A stretch of 64,000 nt of DNA, taken from NCBI GenBank assembly GCA_031254105.1, contig JAIRVB010000050.1, positions 24,705 through 88,704 on the forward strand. The letters are read 5' to 3'. Every line of letters begins with the position of its first letter. The stretch's first letter is position 1. Under the pieces are notes generated by a model that saw nothing but the letters and a program-made list of their open reading frames with translations, was not told the DNA's origin and searched no databases. Positions 52,326 to 60,431 of this stretch are shown in pieces. This DNA comes from Chitinispirillales bacterium. Its GTDB lineage: Bacteria; Fibrobacterota; Chitinivibrionia; Chitinivibrionales; Chitinispirillaceae. The position numbers and the translations under genes were made by a program.

Positions 52326-52352
52326 GCGGGCGAACACAGTTCGCCCTTACAT
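52326..52352 (+). repeat. Palindromic repeat upstream of metA
   Basis: GCGGGCGAACACAGTTCGCCC followed by TTACA. Member of the GAAC/GTTC arm group. The remaining 52108-52325 shows no gene; TTGACC at 52184 may be a -35 box. Confidence 0.7.
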
Positions 52353-52369
52353 TGAGAGGTTTTGCGGAA

Positions 52370-53266
52370 ATGACGATTGTTGTACCAAAGGATTACCATG
52401 GGATCAGCGCTCTTGAGAACAGCAAGGTGCAGTGCGTTTCTCATGATGAGGCGATAAAAGAAGATATTCGCGCTCTGCGCATAGGAATTCTTAATATTAT
52501 GCCCAAGGCGGAGACGTATGAGTACAGTCTCCTGCATCCCCTGGGCAGGTCGGTTATGCAGATAGAGCCTGTTTGGATACGGCTTAAAACTCATAAATAT
52601 TCGAGCAGCGATCAATCTCATCTTGATAAACTGTATGTCCCATTTGAGGAAGCTATTGACGGAAGAGATCACCTTGACGGCCTTATAGTAACCGGAGCTC
52701 CGGTTGAGGAGATACCGTTTGAGGAGGTGGTTTACTGGGAGGAGATCAAGCGCATTCTCAAGTACGCGCACAATAACATCGCCTCTACGCTTGGTATCTG
52801 CTGGGGCGGGTTAGCTCTCGCGAAGTTTTTAGGGATTGACAAAACTGTTTACGAAAAAAAGATTTTCGGGGTATACCAGGCAACTAATTTAGACCGTGAG
52901 CATACCATAACAGGTGAGATGGATGATATGTTCTGGTGCGCTCAGAGCCGCCACTCCGGTATAGAAGATAGTGTGCTTGAGCGGGAGCGGGACAAGGGCA
53001 ACGTGCGTCTGCTTGCCCGAGCGGAAGGCGCGGGGTATGTAATTTTTGAAAGTTCAGACAGCCGCTTTTTAATTCACCTTGGTCATCCTGAATATGAGCC
53101 TCAGCGGTTGATAGATGAGTATAACCGTGATGTGGCAAAGGGACGGGATGATGTAGCGCCCCCGCTTAATCTTGATCTGAAAAATCCGGTTAACATGTGG
53201 AGATCGCACCGTACGGAGTTTTTTACCGAGTGGATTAAGTATTTGCATGAGTCAACTTCTTACTAA
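52370..53266 (+). CDS. metA: Homoserine O-acyltransferase, probably O-acetyltransferase
   Basis: 298 residues from the ATG at 52370 (GAGAGG 9 bp upstream). The catalytic Cys lies in TLGICWGGLA (C144) with His and Glu in HLGHPEYE. Residue 113, aligned with position 111 of characterised MetA proteins, is Glu (TGAPVEEIPFEEV) as in acetyl-CoA-using enzymes such as Bacillus cereus, whereas E. coli has Gly and uses succinyl-CoA. So it should make O-acetyl-L-homoserine for methionine synthesis. It neighbours cysE, which makes O-acetylserine. Confidence 0.92.
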   Translation: MTIVVPKDYHGISALENSKVQCVSHDEAIKEDIRALRIGILNIMPKAETYEYSLLHPLGRSVMQIEPVWIRLKTHKYSSSDQSHLDKLYVPFEEAIDGRDHLDGLIVTGAPVEEIPFEEVVYWEEIKRILKYAHNNIASTLGICWGGLALAKFLGIDKTVYEKKIFGVYQATNLDREHTITGEMDDMFWCAQSRHSGIEDSVLERERDKGNVRLLARAEGAGYVIFESSDSRFLIHLGHPEYEPQRLIDEYNRDVAKGRDDVAPPLNLDLKNPVNMWRSHRTEFFTEWIKYLHESTSY

Positions 53267-53271
53267 AAATA

Positions 53272-53376
53272 AGGCAGAAATAATAATGCAGAATGCAGAA
53301 ATAAAACAACAAATATATGGAATAGTTTTTCTTTAGCATTATAAGTGTTTTTTAAATTTCTGTATTCAGCACTGTT
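53272..53376. repeat. GCAGAAATAA-type hairpin element between metA and cysE
   Basis: Left side GGCAGAAATAATAATGCAG and GCAGAAATAAAA; right side AAATTTCTGTATTCAGC. The inner arms GCAGAATGCAGAAAT/ATTTCTGTATTCAGC pair with one mismatch class. About 105 bp, no coding potential. Confidence 0.7.
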
Positions 53377-53433
53377 TTTTGGATGATTGAAATATAACTT
53401 TACAGACTCATAAAAAAGGTAGCTGGCGAAGAG

Positions 53434-54318
53434 ATGAATCTTACACAGTGGATGAATGAAAAGCTGCCGCTGGTAGTTGATAAACTTGAGCAGGAGATGC
53501 AATCAAGACCGCAGAGTATTGACGACTGGCTTGATCTGGCAGGCAGGAACGAAATATATGAAGTGCTTGATGATATTCTGGCAGTGCTTTTTCCCAATCA
53601 TTACAGTAAAGAAAAAGTGGCGCGTTCGGATACAAATTTTTTTATCGCGGATATGCTCCGTCACATAAGCTTCAGGCTTGGCAGGCATATACGTGAAGTT
53701 TTTAAGTACCGCTGCCGCAAGGATAAGTGCGAAGAGTGCAATTGTGAAGACAGGGCCTGTAAAGCGTTGGCTTATTTTGTTGAATCTTTGCCTAAGATCA
53801 AGGCTGTTCTTTTTGAAGATGTACAGGTAGCGCTTGAGAGCGATCCTGCCGCCAAGTTTTTTGATGAGATTATTTTGAGTTATCCTTTTGTTGAGGCTGT
53901 AGCGACTCACAGGATAGCGCATAAACTTTATTCGCTTGACGTTCCGATAATCCCAAGAATCATGTCTGAGCGGGCGCATTCGCGTACCGGAATAGATATC
54001 CACCCCGGAGCGCAGATAGGGCCGCGCTTTTTTATTGATCACGGAACAGGCGTTGTCATTGGAGAAACATCCCGTATCGGAAGCAACGTCAAAATTTATC
54101 ATGGCGTAGGGCTTGTCGCAAAATCACCATATGACAAAGACGGGAAACCGCGTACCGGACAAAAGCGTCACCCTGATGTAGAGGATGATGTGATAATCTA
54201 CGCAAACGCTACTATTTTGGGTGGTCAGACTGTAATCGGCAAGGGAGCGGTTATCGGAGGAAGTACCTGGATCACGGAATCTGTACCTCCGGGAACAAGA
54301 GTCTATAATACTAAGTAA
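53434..54318 (+). CDS. cysE: Serine O-acetyltransferase
   Basis: 294 residues. The left-handed beta-helix with hexapeptide repeats is evident in IDIHPGAQIGPRFFIDHGTG and VVIGETSRIGSNVKIYHGVG, ending in VIGGSTWITESVPPGTRVYN. The DHGTG and H.GVGLV residues are the acetyl-CoA/serine site. The protein makes O-acetylserine for cysteine synthesis. It is long for CysE, with a helical N-terminal domain containing a Cys-rich stretch (CRKDKCEECNCEDRAC, about residues 93-108) not typical of the family. Following metA it forms a sulfur amino-acid pair. Confidence 0.93.
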   Translation: MNLTQWMNEKLPLVVDKLEQEMQSRPQSIDDWLDLAGRNEIYEVLDDILAVLFPNHYSKEKVARSDTNFFIADMLRHISFRLGRHIREVFKYRCRKDKCEECNCEDRACKALAYFVESLPKIKAVLFEDVQVALESDPAAKFFDEIILSYPFVEAVATHRIAHKLYSLDVPIIPRIMSERAHSRTGIDIHPGAQIGPRFFIDHGTGVVIGETSRIGSNVKIYHGVGLVAKSPYDKDGKPRTGQKRHPDVEDDVIIYANATILGGQTVIGKGAVIGGSTWITESVPPGTRVYNTK

Positions 54319-54379
54319 ATAACTGATAGTGGATAGCAGGGGCGGGAGGCTGACGCGGAGACTAAGGCTAATTGAATAA

Positions 54380-54425
54380 CCAACAGCGGATACTGTAAGG
54401 GCAGCCCTTGCGGCTGCCCCATATC
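54380..54425 (+). repeat. Palindromic repeat upstream of thiG
   Basis: GGGCAGCCCTTGCGGCTGCCCC at 54400-54421. CAGCC/GGCTG arm type with no GTACA tail. Confidence 0.7.
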
Positions 54426-54454
54426 TACGAATACAATGAACAGTGAATAGCAAA

Positions 54455-55246
54455 ATGAAAAACAGTGAACTGACTAATAATAATGATGAGCTGGTGATTG
54501 GCGGGATTACCGTGCGTTCGCGTCTTATTACAGGTTCCGGGAAGTATCGTGATGACAGCATTATAAAGGATGTGCTTGAAGCTGCCGGGTGTGATATTAT
54601 TACTGTAGCTTTGCGCAGGGTCGATCTTGACAAACCGGATAATGGGATACTTGCGCATATCCCTCAGGGAAAAGTTTTGCTGCCTAATACCTCCGGCGCG
54701 CGTACGGCTGAAGAGGCGGTGAGGATTGCGCGTCTTGCGCGGGCTATTGGATGCGGGGACTGGATAAAAATTGAGGTTATAAGCGATAATACATATCTTT
54801 TACCTGATAATAGCGAAACTATAAAAGCTACAGAGATACTTGCTGCGGAGGGTTTTGTCGTTTTACCATATATGTCTCCTGATCTGTATGCCGCTCGTGC
54901 GCTTGTCAATGCTGGCGCTGCCGCTGTTATGCCTCTTGGCGCTCCTATAGGCAGTAACAGAGGGTTAAAGACTTCCGAACTTATTGCGATATTGATAGCT
55001 GAGCTTGATGTGCCTGTGATAGTTGACGCGGGGATAGGAAAGCCGTCTCACGCGTGTCAGGCTATGGAGATGGGCGCGGCCGCGGTTTTGCTTAATACCG
55101 CTATTGCCACAAGTGAAGACCCGGTATCTATGGCAGGGGCGTTTAAACACGCTGTAAGAGCGGGACGTTTGGCATATCTTGCCGGGATGGCTTCTATCTC
55201 AGAATCCGCCCGCGCTTCATCCCCGCTTACCGGCTTTTTAGGTTAG
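54455..55246 (+). CDS. thiG: Thiazole synthase ThiG
   Basis: 263 residues from the ATG at 54455; a GTG at 54443 would add four residues and neither has a clear ribosome binding site. The Schiff-base lysine is in [11 protein letters not shown] and the phosphate loop in [19 protein letters not shown]. ThiG combines deoxyxylulose phosphate, ThiS-thiocarboxylate and dehydroglycine to make the thiazole of thiamine. thiH follows directly; thiS, the usual sulfur-carrier partner, is not visible next to it. Confidence 0.94.
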   Translation: MKNSELTNNNDELVIGGITVRSRLITGSGKYRDDSIIKDVLEAAGCDIITVALRRVDLDKPDNGILAHIPQGKVLLPNTSGARTAEEAVRIARLARAIGCGDWIKIEVISDNTYLLPDNSETIKATEILAAEGFVVLPYMSPDLYAARALVNAGAAAVMPLGAPIGSNRGLKTSELIAILIAELDVPVIVDAGIGKPSHACQAMEMGAAAVLLNTAIATSEDPVSMAGAFKHAVRAGRLAYLAGMASISESARASSPLTGFLG

Positions 55247-55265
55247 AAGAGAAAGCTTGCCCTAA

Positions 55266-56396
55266 ATGCCTTTTACCGATCTGCTCAACAAATTTGCCAA
55301 ATTTGACGTTGAGGGGTACTGCGCCTCGACGACAGTTAATCAGGTTGAACGCGCGATTAACAAAAGTAAACTCAACGAATATGATTTTCTCGCGTTATTG
55401 TCTCCCGCCGCTCAGGGTTGTCTTGAGCAGATGGCGGTCAGGGCGCGTGATTTGACAAAGAAACATTTTGGCAACGTCATTTTTCTGTTTACCCCTATCT
55501 ACGTATCAAATATCTGTGATAACTTTTGTCCATATTGCTCATTTGCTCACCAGAACAAAATAGAGCGGATTCATCTTGACGCGAATGAGATTAGACATGA
55601 AGCGCGGCGTATAAGCGGTACGGGGCTGCGCCATATTCTTATGTTGACAGGAGAATCCCGCAAAGGCGCTTCTACGCGGTATCTCAAAGAGAGTGTAAAA
55701 GTTCTCAAGGAGTATTTTTCAGCGATAGCGATAGAGGTTTATCCGCTTGAAGAAAGTGAATACGCACAGCTTGTTGATGCCGGTGTTGATGGGTTAACTA
55801 TTTATCAGGAAACTTACAACAGAGAAAATTACGCGGATCTCCACAAAGGCGGTCCCAAACAGAGTTTTGATTTCAGGCTTCTTGCGCCGCAGCGCGCTTG
55901 CGCCGCGGGAATGCGCTCTGTGACAGTGGGTCCGCTTCTTGGTCTTGGGGAACCGGTAAAAGAGGTGTTTCTATCCGGACTGCACGCGCGTCATATCCAA
56001 AATACCTTTCCATCTGTAGAGGTATCCGTCTCATTTCCGCGACTGCGGCCTCAGGTTGGTATATTTGAACCCAGGTTTACTGTCGGGGATAAACAGTTTG
56101 TTCAGTTTATGACAGCCTTCAAAATTTTCATGCCCAACGCAGGGTTTACAGTTTCAACACGGGAATCAGCCCAGTTTCGTGATTCTGTTTTGCCTTTGGG
56201 GGTTACAAAGATGTCTGCCGGCGTGAGCACTTCGGTAGGAGGGCGCAGTGAAAAACCAAGTGAGCCGCAATTTGAGATTTCAGACAGCCGAACTGTTGAG
56301 CAGATGCAAAAATCTCTTCGGGAACGCGGGTTTGCGCCTGTTATGCATGATTGGAATTTTTCGCTTACAAGAGATAGCTCATCGTTCATAGATTAA
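55266..56396 (+). CDS. thiH: 2-iminoacetate synthase ThiH
   Basis: 376 residues. The radical-SAM cluster motif CxxxCxxC is at C84, C88 and C91 (CDNFCPYC). It cleaves tyrosine to p-cresol and dehydroglycine for ThiG. Its presence instead of glycine oxidase ThiO fits an anaerobic or microaerobic lifestyle. It begins 19 bp after thiG, with a short AGAGAAAG upstream. Confidence 0.94.
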   Translation: MPFTDLLNKFAKFDVEGYCASTTVNQVERAINKSKLNEYDFLALLSPAAQGCLEQMAVRARDLTKKHFGNVIFLFTPIYVSNICDNFCPYCSFAHQNKIERIHLDANEIRHEARRISGTGLRHILMLTGESRKGASTRYLKESVKVLKEYFSAIAIEVYPLEESEYAQLVDAGVDGLTIYQETYNRENYADLHKGGPKQSFDFRLLAPQRACAAGMRSVTVGPLLGLGEPVKEVFLSGLHARHIQNTFPSVEVSVSFPRLRPQVGIFEPRFTVGDKQFVQFMTAFKIFMPNAGFTVSTRESAQFRDSVLPLGVTKMSAGVSTSVGGRSEKPSEPQFEISDSRTVEQMQKSLRERGFAPVMHDWNFSLTRDSSSFID

Positions 56397-56455
56397 AACT
56401 TGACTAAAGGTTACTGTTTAAGGAGTGTGTAAATGGTTTCCTGTAAATTCGCTGA

Positions 56456-56550
56456 TCAATGCAGAAATAATAATGCAGAATGCAGAAATAAAAGATCAGA
56501 TCACCTCATTTCTGCATTGATAAAACTCTTTTTCAAGGTGAATGACTATA
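56456..56550. repeat. MITE-like element, copy C
   Basis: Contains GCAGAAATAATAATGCAG, GCAGAAATAAAAGATCAGATC and ACCTCATTTCTGCATT, ending TTTTTCAAGGTGAATGACTATA. The right half matches copies A and B; the left end is not bounded by the ATTCAACTT inverted end, so it may be truncated. It separates thiH from the convergent DUF4380-like gene. Confidence 0.7.
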
Positions 56551-57567
56551 TTATTGCTTAAGTTCCAACCTCTCCAAAAACTCAACACAATTACGGTGAT
56601 TAACCTCTGCGTCAAACGGATAAAGCTCCCACTCCTCATAAGTTTCCATCGACTCTCCCGGAGCAAGATTGACATAAGGCGCATGGTATTCAAGTTCGGT
56701 CAGAGCGTCTTCTCTGTTGAGATTTGTGTAGTTGTAAATTTCAACGAGGCTATGTTCCGGATGGATTTTTTCCGGTGCGTGTTTTTTAAATTTTATTATA
56801 AAAACTTGCCCGGATGTAAATCCAGCGATGAATCCTTTATCGGCGGGAATAAAAGCTTTGGCCCAGCGGCTGTGTTTGCCTCTTGAGGGCGGCAGCGGTT
56901 CTATGTAGTAATAATCCTTATCATGAAGAAAACTGCTCATATCCTGCTCGCCTGTTTCTTTACCGTCAACCCGCACTTTAACGGGGTCACAGAGCGGTAC
57001 GTAGCACCGTGCGTATCCGTCAATGCGCGTGTTAAGCCACAGATCCCAGGATACGGGTGTGTTTCGGATGTTTTTTGCCGATACGTGAAATTTTACTTTG
57101 TTATCATCTGTTATATTAATTGATTTCGTAAGCTCTACGCCGCTGAACTCACTTGGCGGCCCCTTCATGATAATACTTGTACCGCTTTTTTCCGTTACCC
57201 TGAAATAACCGTAGTTGAGATATGGGTCAGGCGGCCAGACACACCTCTTCTCGCGTCTGCGCGGACTTGAGTTCTGCTGTGTCCACCACTCACTTTGCGG
57301 GCCAAGCCATACAATGTGGCCGTTATAGGCTTTCCATCTTGTCTCTGGGCCAAACTTCAGACGCCGCCGCTGAGGTTGTGTCCACAAAGTCTGGTCTGCC
57401 TTAAGAACGTTTTTTTTACCCCTGAGACTAAAAAGACTGACTACTCCGCCAAGATCAGGTATCACTCCCAAACTGATTGTATCATTGCTCAGTTTGATGA
57501 GCCGGCTTGGCGCGGTTCCAGTGAGTGGTTCAGGCGGAGGTGTTAGGACTGAAGGGTGAGGACTCAA
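56551..57567 (-). CDS. DUF4380-like protein (galactose-mutarotase-type fold suspected)
   Basis: 338 residues. After a Pro-rich start (MSPHPSVLTPPPEPLTG) the protein reads like an all-beta protein: GVIPDLGGVVSLFSLRGKKN, GHIVWLGPQSEWWTQQN and ENLWLNTRIDG-type strands with a terminal METYEEWELYP. This looks like DUF4380, whose fold is related to aldose epimerases, but I have no direct proof. No signal peptide. The DNA region upstream is a 303-bp gap with no gene. Function unknown; carbohydrate binding or processing would fit the family. Confidence 0.6.
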   Translation of the reverse strand: MSPHPSVLTPPPEPLTGTAPSRLIKLSNDTISLGVIPDLGGVVSLFSLRGKKNVLKADQTLWTQPQRRRLKFGPETRWKAYNGHIVWLGPQSEWWTQQNSSPRRREKRCVWPPDPYLNYGYFRVTEKSGTSIIMKGPPSEFSGVELTKSINITDDNKVKFHVSAKNIRNTPVSWDLWLNTRIDGYARCYVPLCDPVKVRVDGKETGEQDMSSFLHDKDYYYIEPLPPSRGKHSRWAKAFIPADKGFIAGFTSGQVFIIKFKKHAPEKIHPEHSLVEIYNYTNLNREDALTELEYHAPYVNLAPGESMETYEEWELYPFDAEVNHRNCVEFLERLELKQ

Positions 57568-57870
57568 AGGACGCGTCTCCTTAAAACTGTCTTTGTGCTG
57601 TTTTCTATCTGGTTTTTAAAATATAGAATAATTTGCCTTCATCAGCAAATACTTTTTTTACACCGTTTTTTAGTAGTAGATAGGTTGGATTAATTACAAT
57701 ATGAAGACCCATTTAACCGAAATCAAACAGTAAATCAGGTATATTAATTTTATAGATATAATAGTATGTACAGGGCGGAAAAATTTTAAATTTGTGGCAT
57801 GAATCTTGTACTATAAAACTAACAGAGTCGCAAAGAGTAGAGTAGCTTTCCGCTTTGAAAGGAGATGGAC
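57568..57870. other. Gap between divergent genes, holding a possible sigma-54 site
   Basis: No gene visible. TGGCATGAATCTTGTA (57795-57810) resembles the sigma-54 -24/-12 element (TGGCAC-N5-TTGCA) with exact spacing but GT for the -12 GC. A TATAAA at 57812 is an alternative sigma-70 box. Confidence 0.4.
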
Positions 57871-58059
57871 ATGAGAAGGAACGAAGCGGTCAGGCGGGTT
57901 AGAGAGAGATCAAACGGTAGTGAAGATAGAGTTTCGGTTATACCGTTTATGGCAGGCAGACCGGAGCGAGAATCTGTTATCTGCGCTGACGATCTGGTAA
58001 ACCTTAAGATAGCTCTTGAGGTATGCAGAAACTTTGAAGATTTTTTAAGTGTAATCTAA
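57871..58059 (+). CDS. Small uncharacterised protein
   Basis: 62 residues from the ATG at 57871, where AAAGGAG lies 6 bp upstream; the ATG at 57865 abuts that site. It begins MRRNEAVRRVRERSNGSEDR and ends NLKIALEVCRNFEDFLSVI. Basic N terminus and acidic helical C terminus; no signal peptide. It resembles the short FlgM-like or sigma-related regulators in size only; no family recognised. It is convergent with pilT, which ends 4 bp later. Confidence 0.55.
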   Translation: MRRNEAVRRVRERSNGSEDRVSVIPFMAGRPERESVICADDLVNLKIALEVCRNFEDFLSVI

Positions 58060-58063
58060 GAGC

Positions 58064-59164
58064 TTACACCATCCACCCTCTGTCAGAGGTGCCTGAAACG
58101 CCTTTGACCTGCAGTTCAAAGTCATCGGGGTTGGAGGCGCTCTGTTTTGCGGTTTCTAAAGTTATAAGATCATCACGATAAAGTTGAAGCAGGGACTGGT
58201 CAAAAGATTGTGATCCGTACTGTGTATATCCTTCCTTGACAGCTGTTGCTATCATGTGGCTTTTGTTCTGATCAAGGATATATTCGGAGATAGAGGCGTT
58301 GTTGATAAGAATTTCAACAGCCGGTATTCGTCCCTGCCCATCTTTACGCGGCAGAAGCCGCAGCGACACTATCGCGACAAGAACATTTGAGAGTACAAGC
58401 CGTATCTGGTCATGCTGGTGAGGCGGAAAAAACGATATTATTCTGGTTATCGTTTCTACTGTATTCATAGTATGAAGGGTGCTCATAACAAGATGCCCGG
58501 TGTCAGCCGCGCTCATAGCGGTTTCTATGGTTTCCTTGTCGCGCATCTCACCAATAAGAATAATATCCGGGTCCTGACGAAAACTGCCCCGTAGCGCGTC
58601 TGTAAAAGAGGGAGTATCGGTACCTATCTCTCTTTGCGCAACAATACTGCGTTTATCCTTATGCAAAAACTCAATCGGATCCTCAATTGTCACGATATTA
58701 ACAGCGGTATTCATATTTATATGATCAATCATTGAGGCAAGCAGCGTAGATTTTCCGCTTCCGGTAGTTCCGGTCACAAGAATAAGCCCGCGCTTTCGCA
58801 TGGAGATATCAAGTATCACCGCCGGAAGCCCAAGTTCAGTAAAATGCGGTACGCTGTACTTAATCGAACGAATCGCTATGGACGGCGTTCCGCGCTGCCG
58901 GAAAGCGTTTACCCTGAAGCGGCCGACACCCTGAATGCTTGCGGCAAAATCCAGTTCGGAATCTTCTAAAAATTTTTCGTACTGTCTGGGTTTTGACATT
59001 AATGTCCTTAACATGAGTTCCATGTTTTCGGGGGTGACAGTCACTTGGCCTACTTTGTAAAGATCGCCGTTTATCCGCATAACAGGCACGACTCCGCAGC
59101 GGATATGGAGGTCGGATGATCCTTTGTCTATCATAGCTTTGAGCAGCGCGTTTATGTCTATCAT
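58064..59164 (-). CDS. pilT: Type IV pilus retraction ATPase PilT
   Basis: 366 residues from the ATG at 59164, chosen because it overlaps the pepP stop (ATGA at 59161-59164), and MIDINALLKAMIDKGSSDLH then matches PilT starts. Walker A GTTGSGKS is near residue 130, with ASP box TIEDPIEFLHKDKRSIVAQRE, Walker B DIILIGEMRD and HIS box TGHLVMSTLHTM. It retracts type IV pili, enabling twitching. Translational coupling to the upstream peptidase gene is implied. pilB and other pilus genes are not in the window. Confidence 0.94.
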   Translation of the reverse strand: MIDINALLKAMIDKGSSDLHIRCGVVPVMRINGDLYKVGQVTVTPENMELMLRTLMSKPRQYEKFLEDSELDFAASIQGVGRFRVNAFRQRGTPSIAIRSIKYSVPHFTELGLPAVILDISMRKRGLILVTGTTGSGKSTLLASMIDHINMNTAVNIVTIEDPIEFLHKDKRSIVAQREIGTDTPSFTDALRGSFRQDPDIILIGEMRDKETIETAMSAADTGHLVMSTLHTMNTVETITRIISFFPPHQHDQIRLVLSNVLVAIVSLRLLPRKDGQGRIPAVEILINNASISEYILDQNKSHMIATAVKEGYTQYGSQSFDQSLLQLYRDDLITLETAKQSASNPDDFELQVKGVSGTSDRGWMV

Positions 59165-60231
59165 ATCGGCAATTCTATAAGTTTTCTGGGTGAATTGGTT
59201 AAGGTTGAGCATCCCTCACCGGTCAGAACAACCATATCTTCTATCCGTACTCCGCCTAATCCGGAAATATAAATTCCCGGCTCAATGGTTATCACACAAT
59301 TTTCAGGCAAAAGAGCTTCGTTTTTTTTATTAACCCTTGGTTTTTCGTGAACTCTTAGTCCGACCCCATGGCCTGTGGCGTGACCGAAATTTTCTCCGTA
59401 ACCGCTTTGTTCAATAACATTTCGCGCCGCAAAGTCAAGTTCGCAAGCCTTTATTTTTGACCGCGCTGCGCTGCGGGCGCATGTCTGAGCTTTCAGAACA
59501 ATATTGTAAATTTTCCGCTGTTCCTGTGACGCTTCCCCAAACACAAATGTGCGGGAGATATCTGAGCAAAAACCGTCTACTGTACACCCATAGTCAAGCA
59601 GGATAAAATCCCCGGGGGCAAGCTTGCGGCTGCCCGGCCGTCCGTGGGGCAGTGCGCTGCGCTCGCCAAACAAAGCTATAGTTTCAAAAGATGGTCGTTG
59701 AGAGCCGTATTCAGCGCATAGAGCTTCGAGCTGCCGCGCAAGCTCAATCTCTGTCATCCCTGTCCTTATGTTCGGTAAAAGCGCCTTAAGAGCTTTGTCC
59801 CCGGTTGCGGCGGCAGCTTTCATGCTTGCAATCTCTTTGTCATTTTTTTGAATAGATATATTTGCTATCTCATTTGAAAGCGGCGCAAATTTTGTCTTAG
59901 GTAAAGAACGCTTGAGTTCATGAAGCTGGTCAATTGTCACAGTATCGGACTGGATTCCTACGATTGACGAGGGAGCTGTGCTTTTGGCAAGATACTTAAA
60001 GTTTGATTCCTCAATCAGGTGAAAATTCCACTTTGTATTGGCGCGGCAGAACTCTTCGGCAGCGTTTCTGTATCTGAAGTCAGTATAAAGTGTAAGTTTA
60101 TCCGCGGAGATAAGAAGCGTTGCGTTTGAGGAACGAAAACCGCTTATGTACTCAACATCCACAATATTATTAACAAGTACATGAGTACATTTACCATCAG
60201 AAATAATCTTACGTACAGCTTTTATTCTCAT
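59161..60231 (-). CDS. pepP: M24-family aminopeptidase (Xaa-Pro type)
   Basis: 356 residues. An N-terminal creatinase-like domain of about 130 residues precedes the pita-bread metallopeptidase with metal ligands in LLDYGCTVDGFCSDISRTF (D, D), GHATGHGVGLRVHE (H), ITIEPGIYISG (E) and GGVRIEDMVV (E). It removes N-terminal residues ahead of proline, or acts as a general M24 peptidase; gene symbol by analogy. The start lacks a clear Shine-Dalgarno. Coupled to pilT downstream. Confidence 0.88.
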   Translation of the reverse strand: MRIKAVRKIISDGKCTHVLVNNIVDVEYISGFRSSNATLLISADKLTLYTDFRYRNAAEEFCRANTKWNFHLIEESNFKYLAKSTAPSSIVGIQSDTVTIDQLHELKRSLPKTKFAPLSNEIANISIQKNDKEIASMKAAAATGDKALKALLPNIRTGMTEIELARQLEALCAEYGSQRPSFETIALFGERSALPHGRPGSRKLAPGDFILLDYGCTVDGFCSDISRTFVFGEASQEQRKIYNIVLKAQTCARSAARSKIKACELDFAARNVIEQSGYGENFGHATGHGVGLRVHEKPRVNKKNEALLPENCVITIEPGIYISGLGGVRIEDMVVLTGEGCSTLTNSPRKLIELPI

Positions 60232-60234
60232 TTT

Positions 60235-60431
60235 TTAGTTGATCTCTGTGTTAATGTACTGGTTTGCTTCTTGATAAAAAATAGCGCTGTCCGGATGGAT
60301 AAGCCGTACCGCCTCCTTTGTAAATGCTATTTTTTCGCCCGCTTTTTAATCCGCACGCCCGCTAATGGTCTTGTATCCTGTTCAGATCTCTTTTTTTTCT
60401 GTTTTCCGGCAGCTGTTTCAGATATTGTCAC
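60235..60431 (-). pseudogene. Possible frameshifted small gene after the TPR gene
   Basis: A GTG at 60431 overlaps the TGA of the TPR gene (GTGA). The frame reads MTISETAAGKQKKKRSEQDT then RPLAGVRIKKRAKK and a stop at 60327, 34 residues. If one A is added to the AAAAA run (about 60346), the frame continues KAGEKIAFTKEAVRLIHPDS and ends NQYINTEIN at 60235. Two adjacent coding-like segments joined at a homopolymer suggest one decayed or shifted gene. Function unknown. Confidence 0.35.

Noticed and set aside
52108..52369. SAM riboswitch upstream of metA
   Set aside because: I looked for the S-box core and terminator and found neither; only a palindromic repeat is present.
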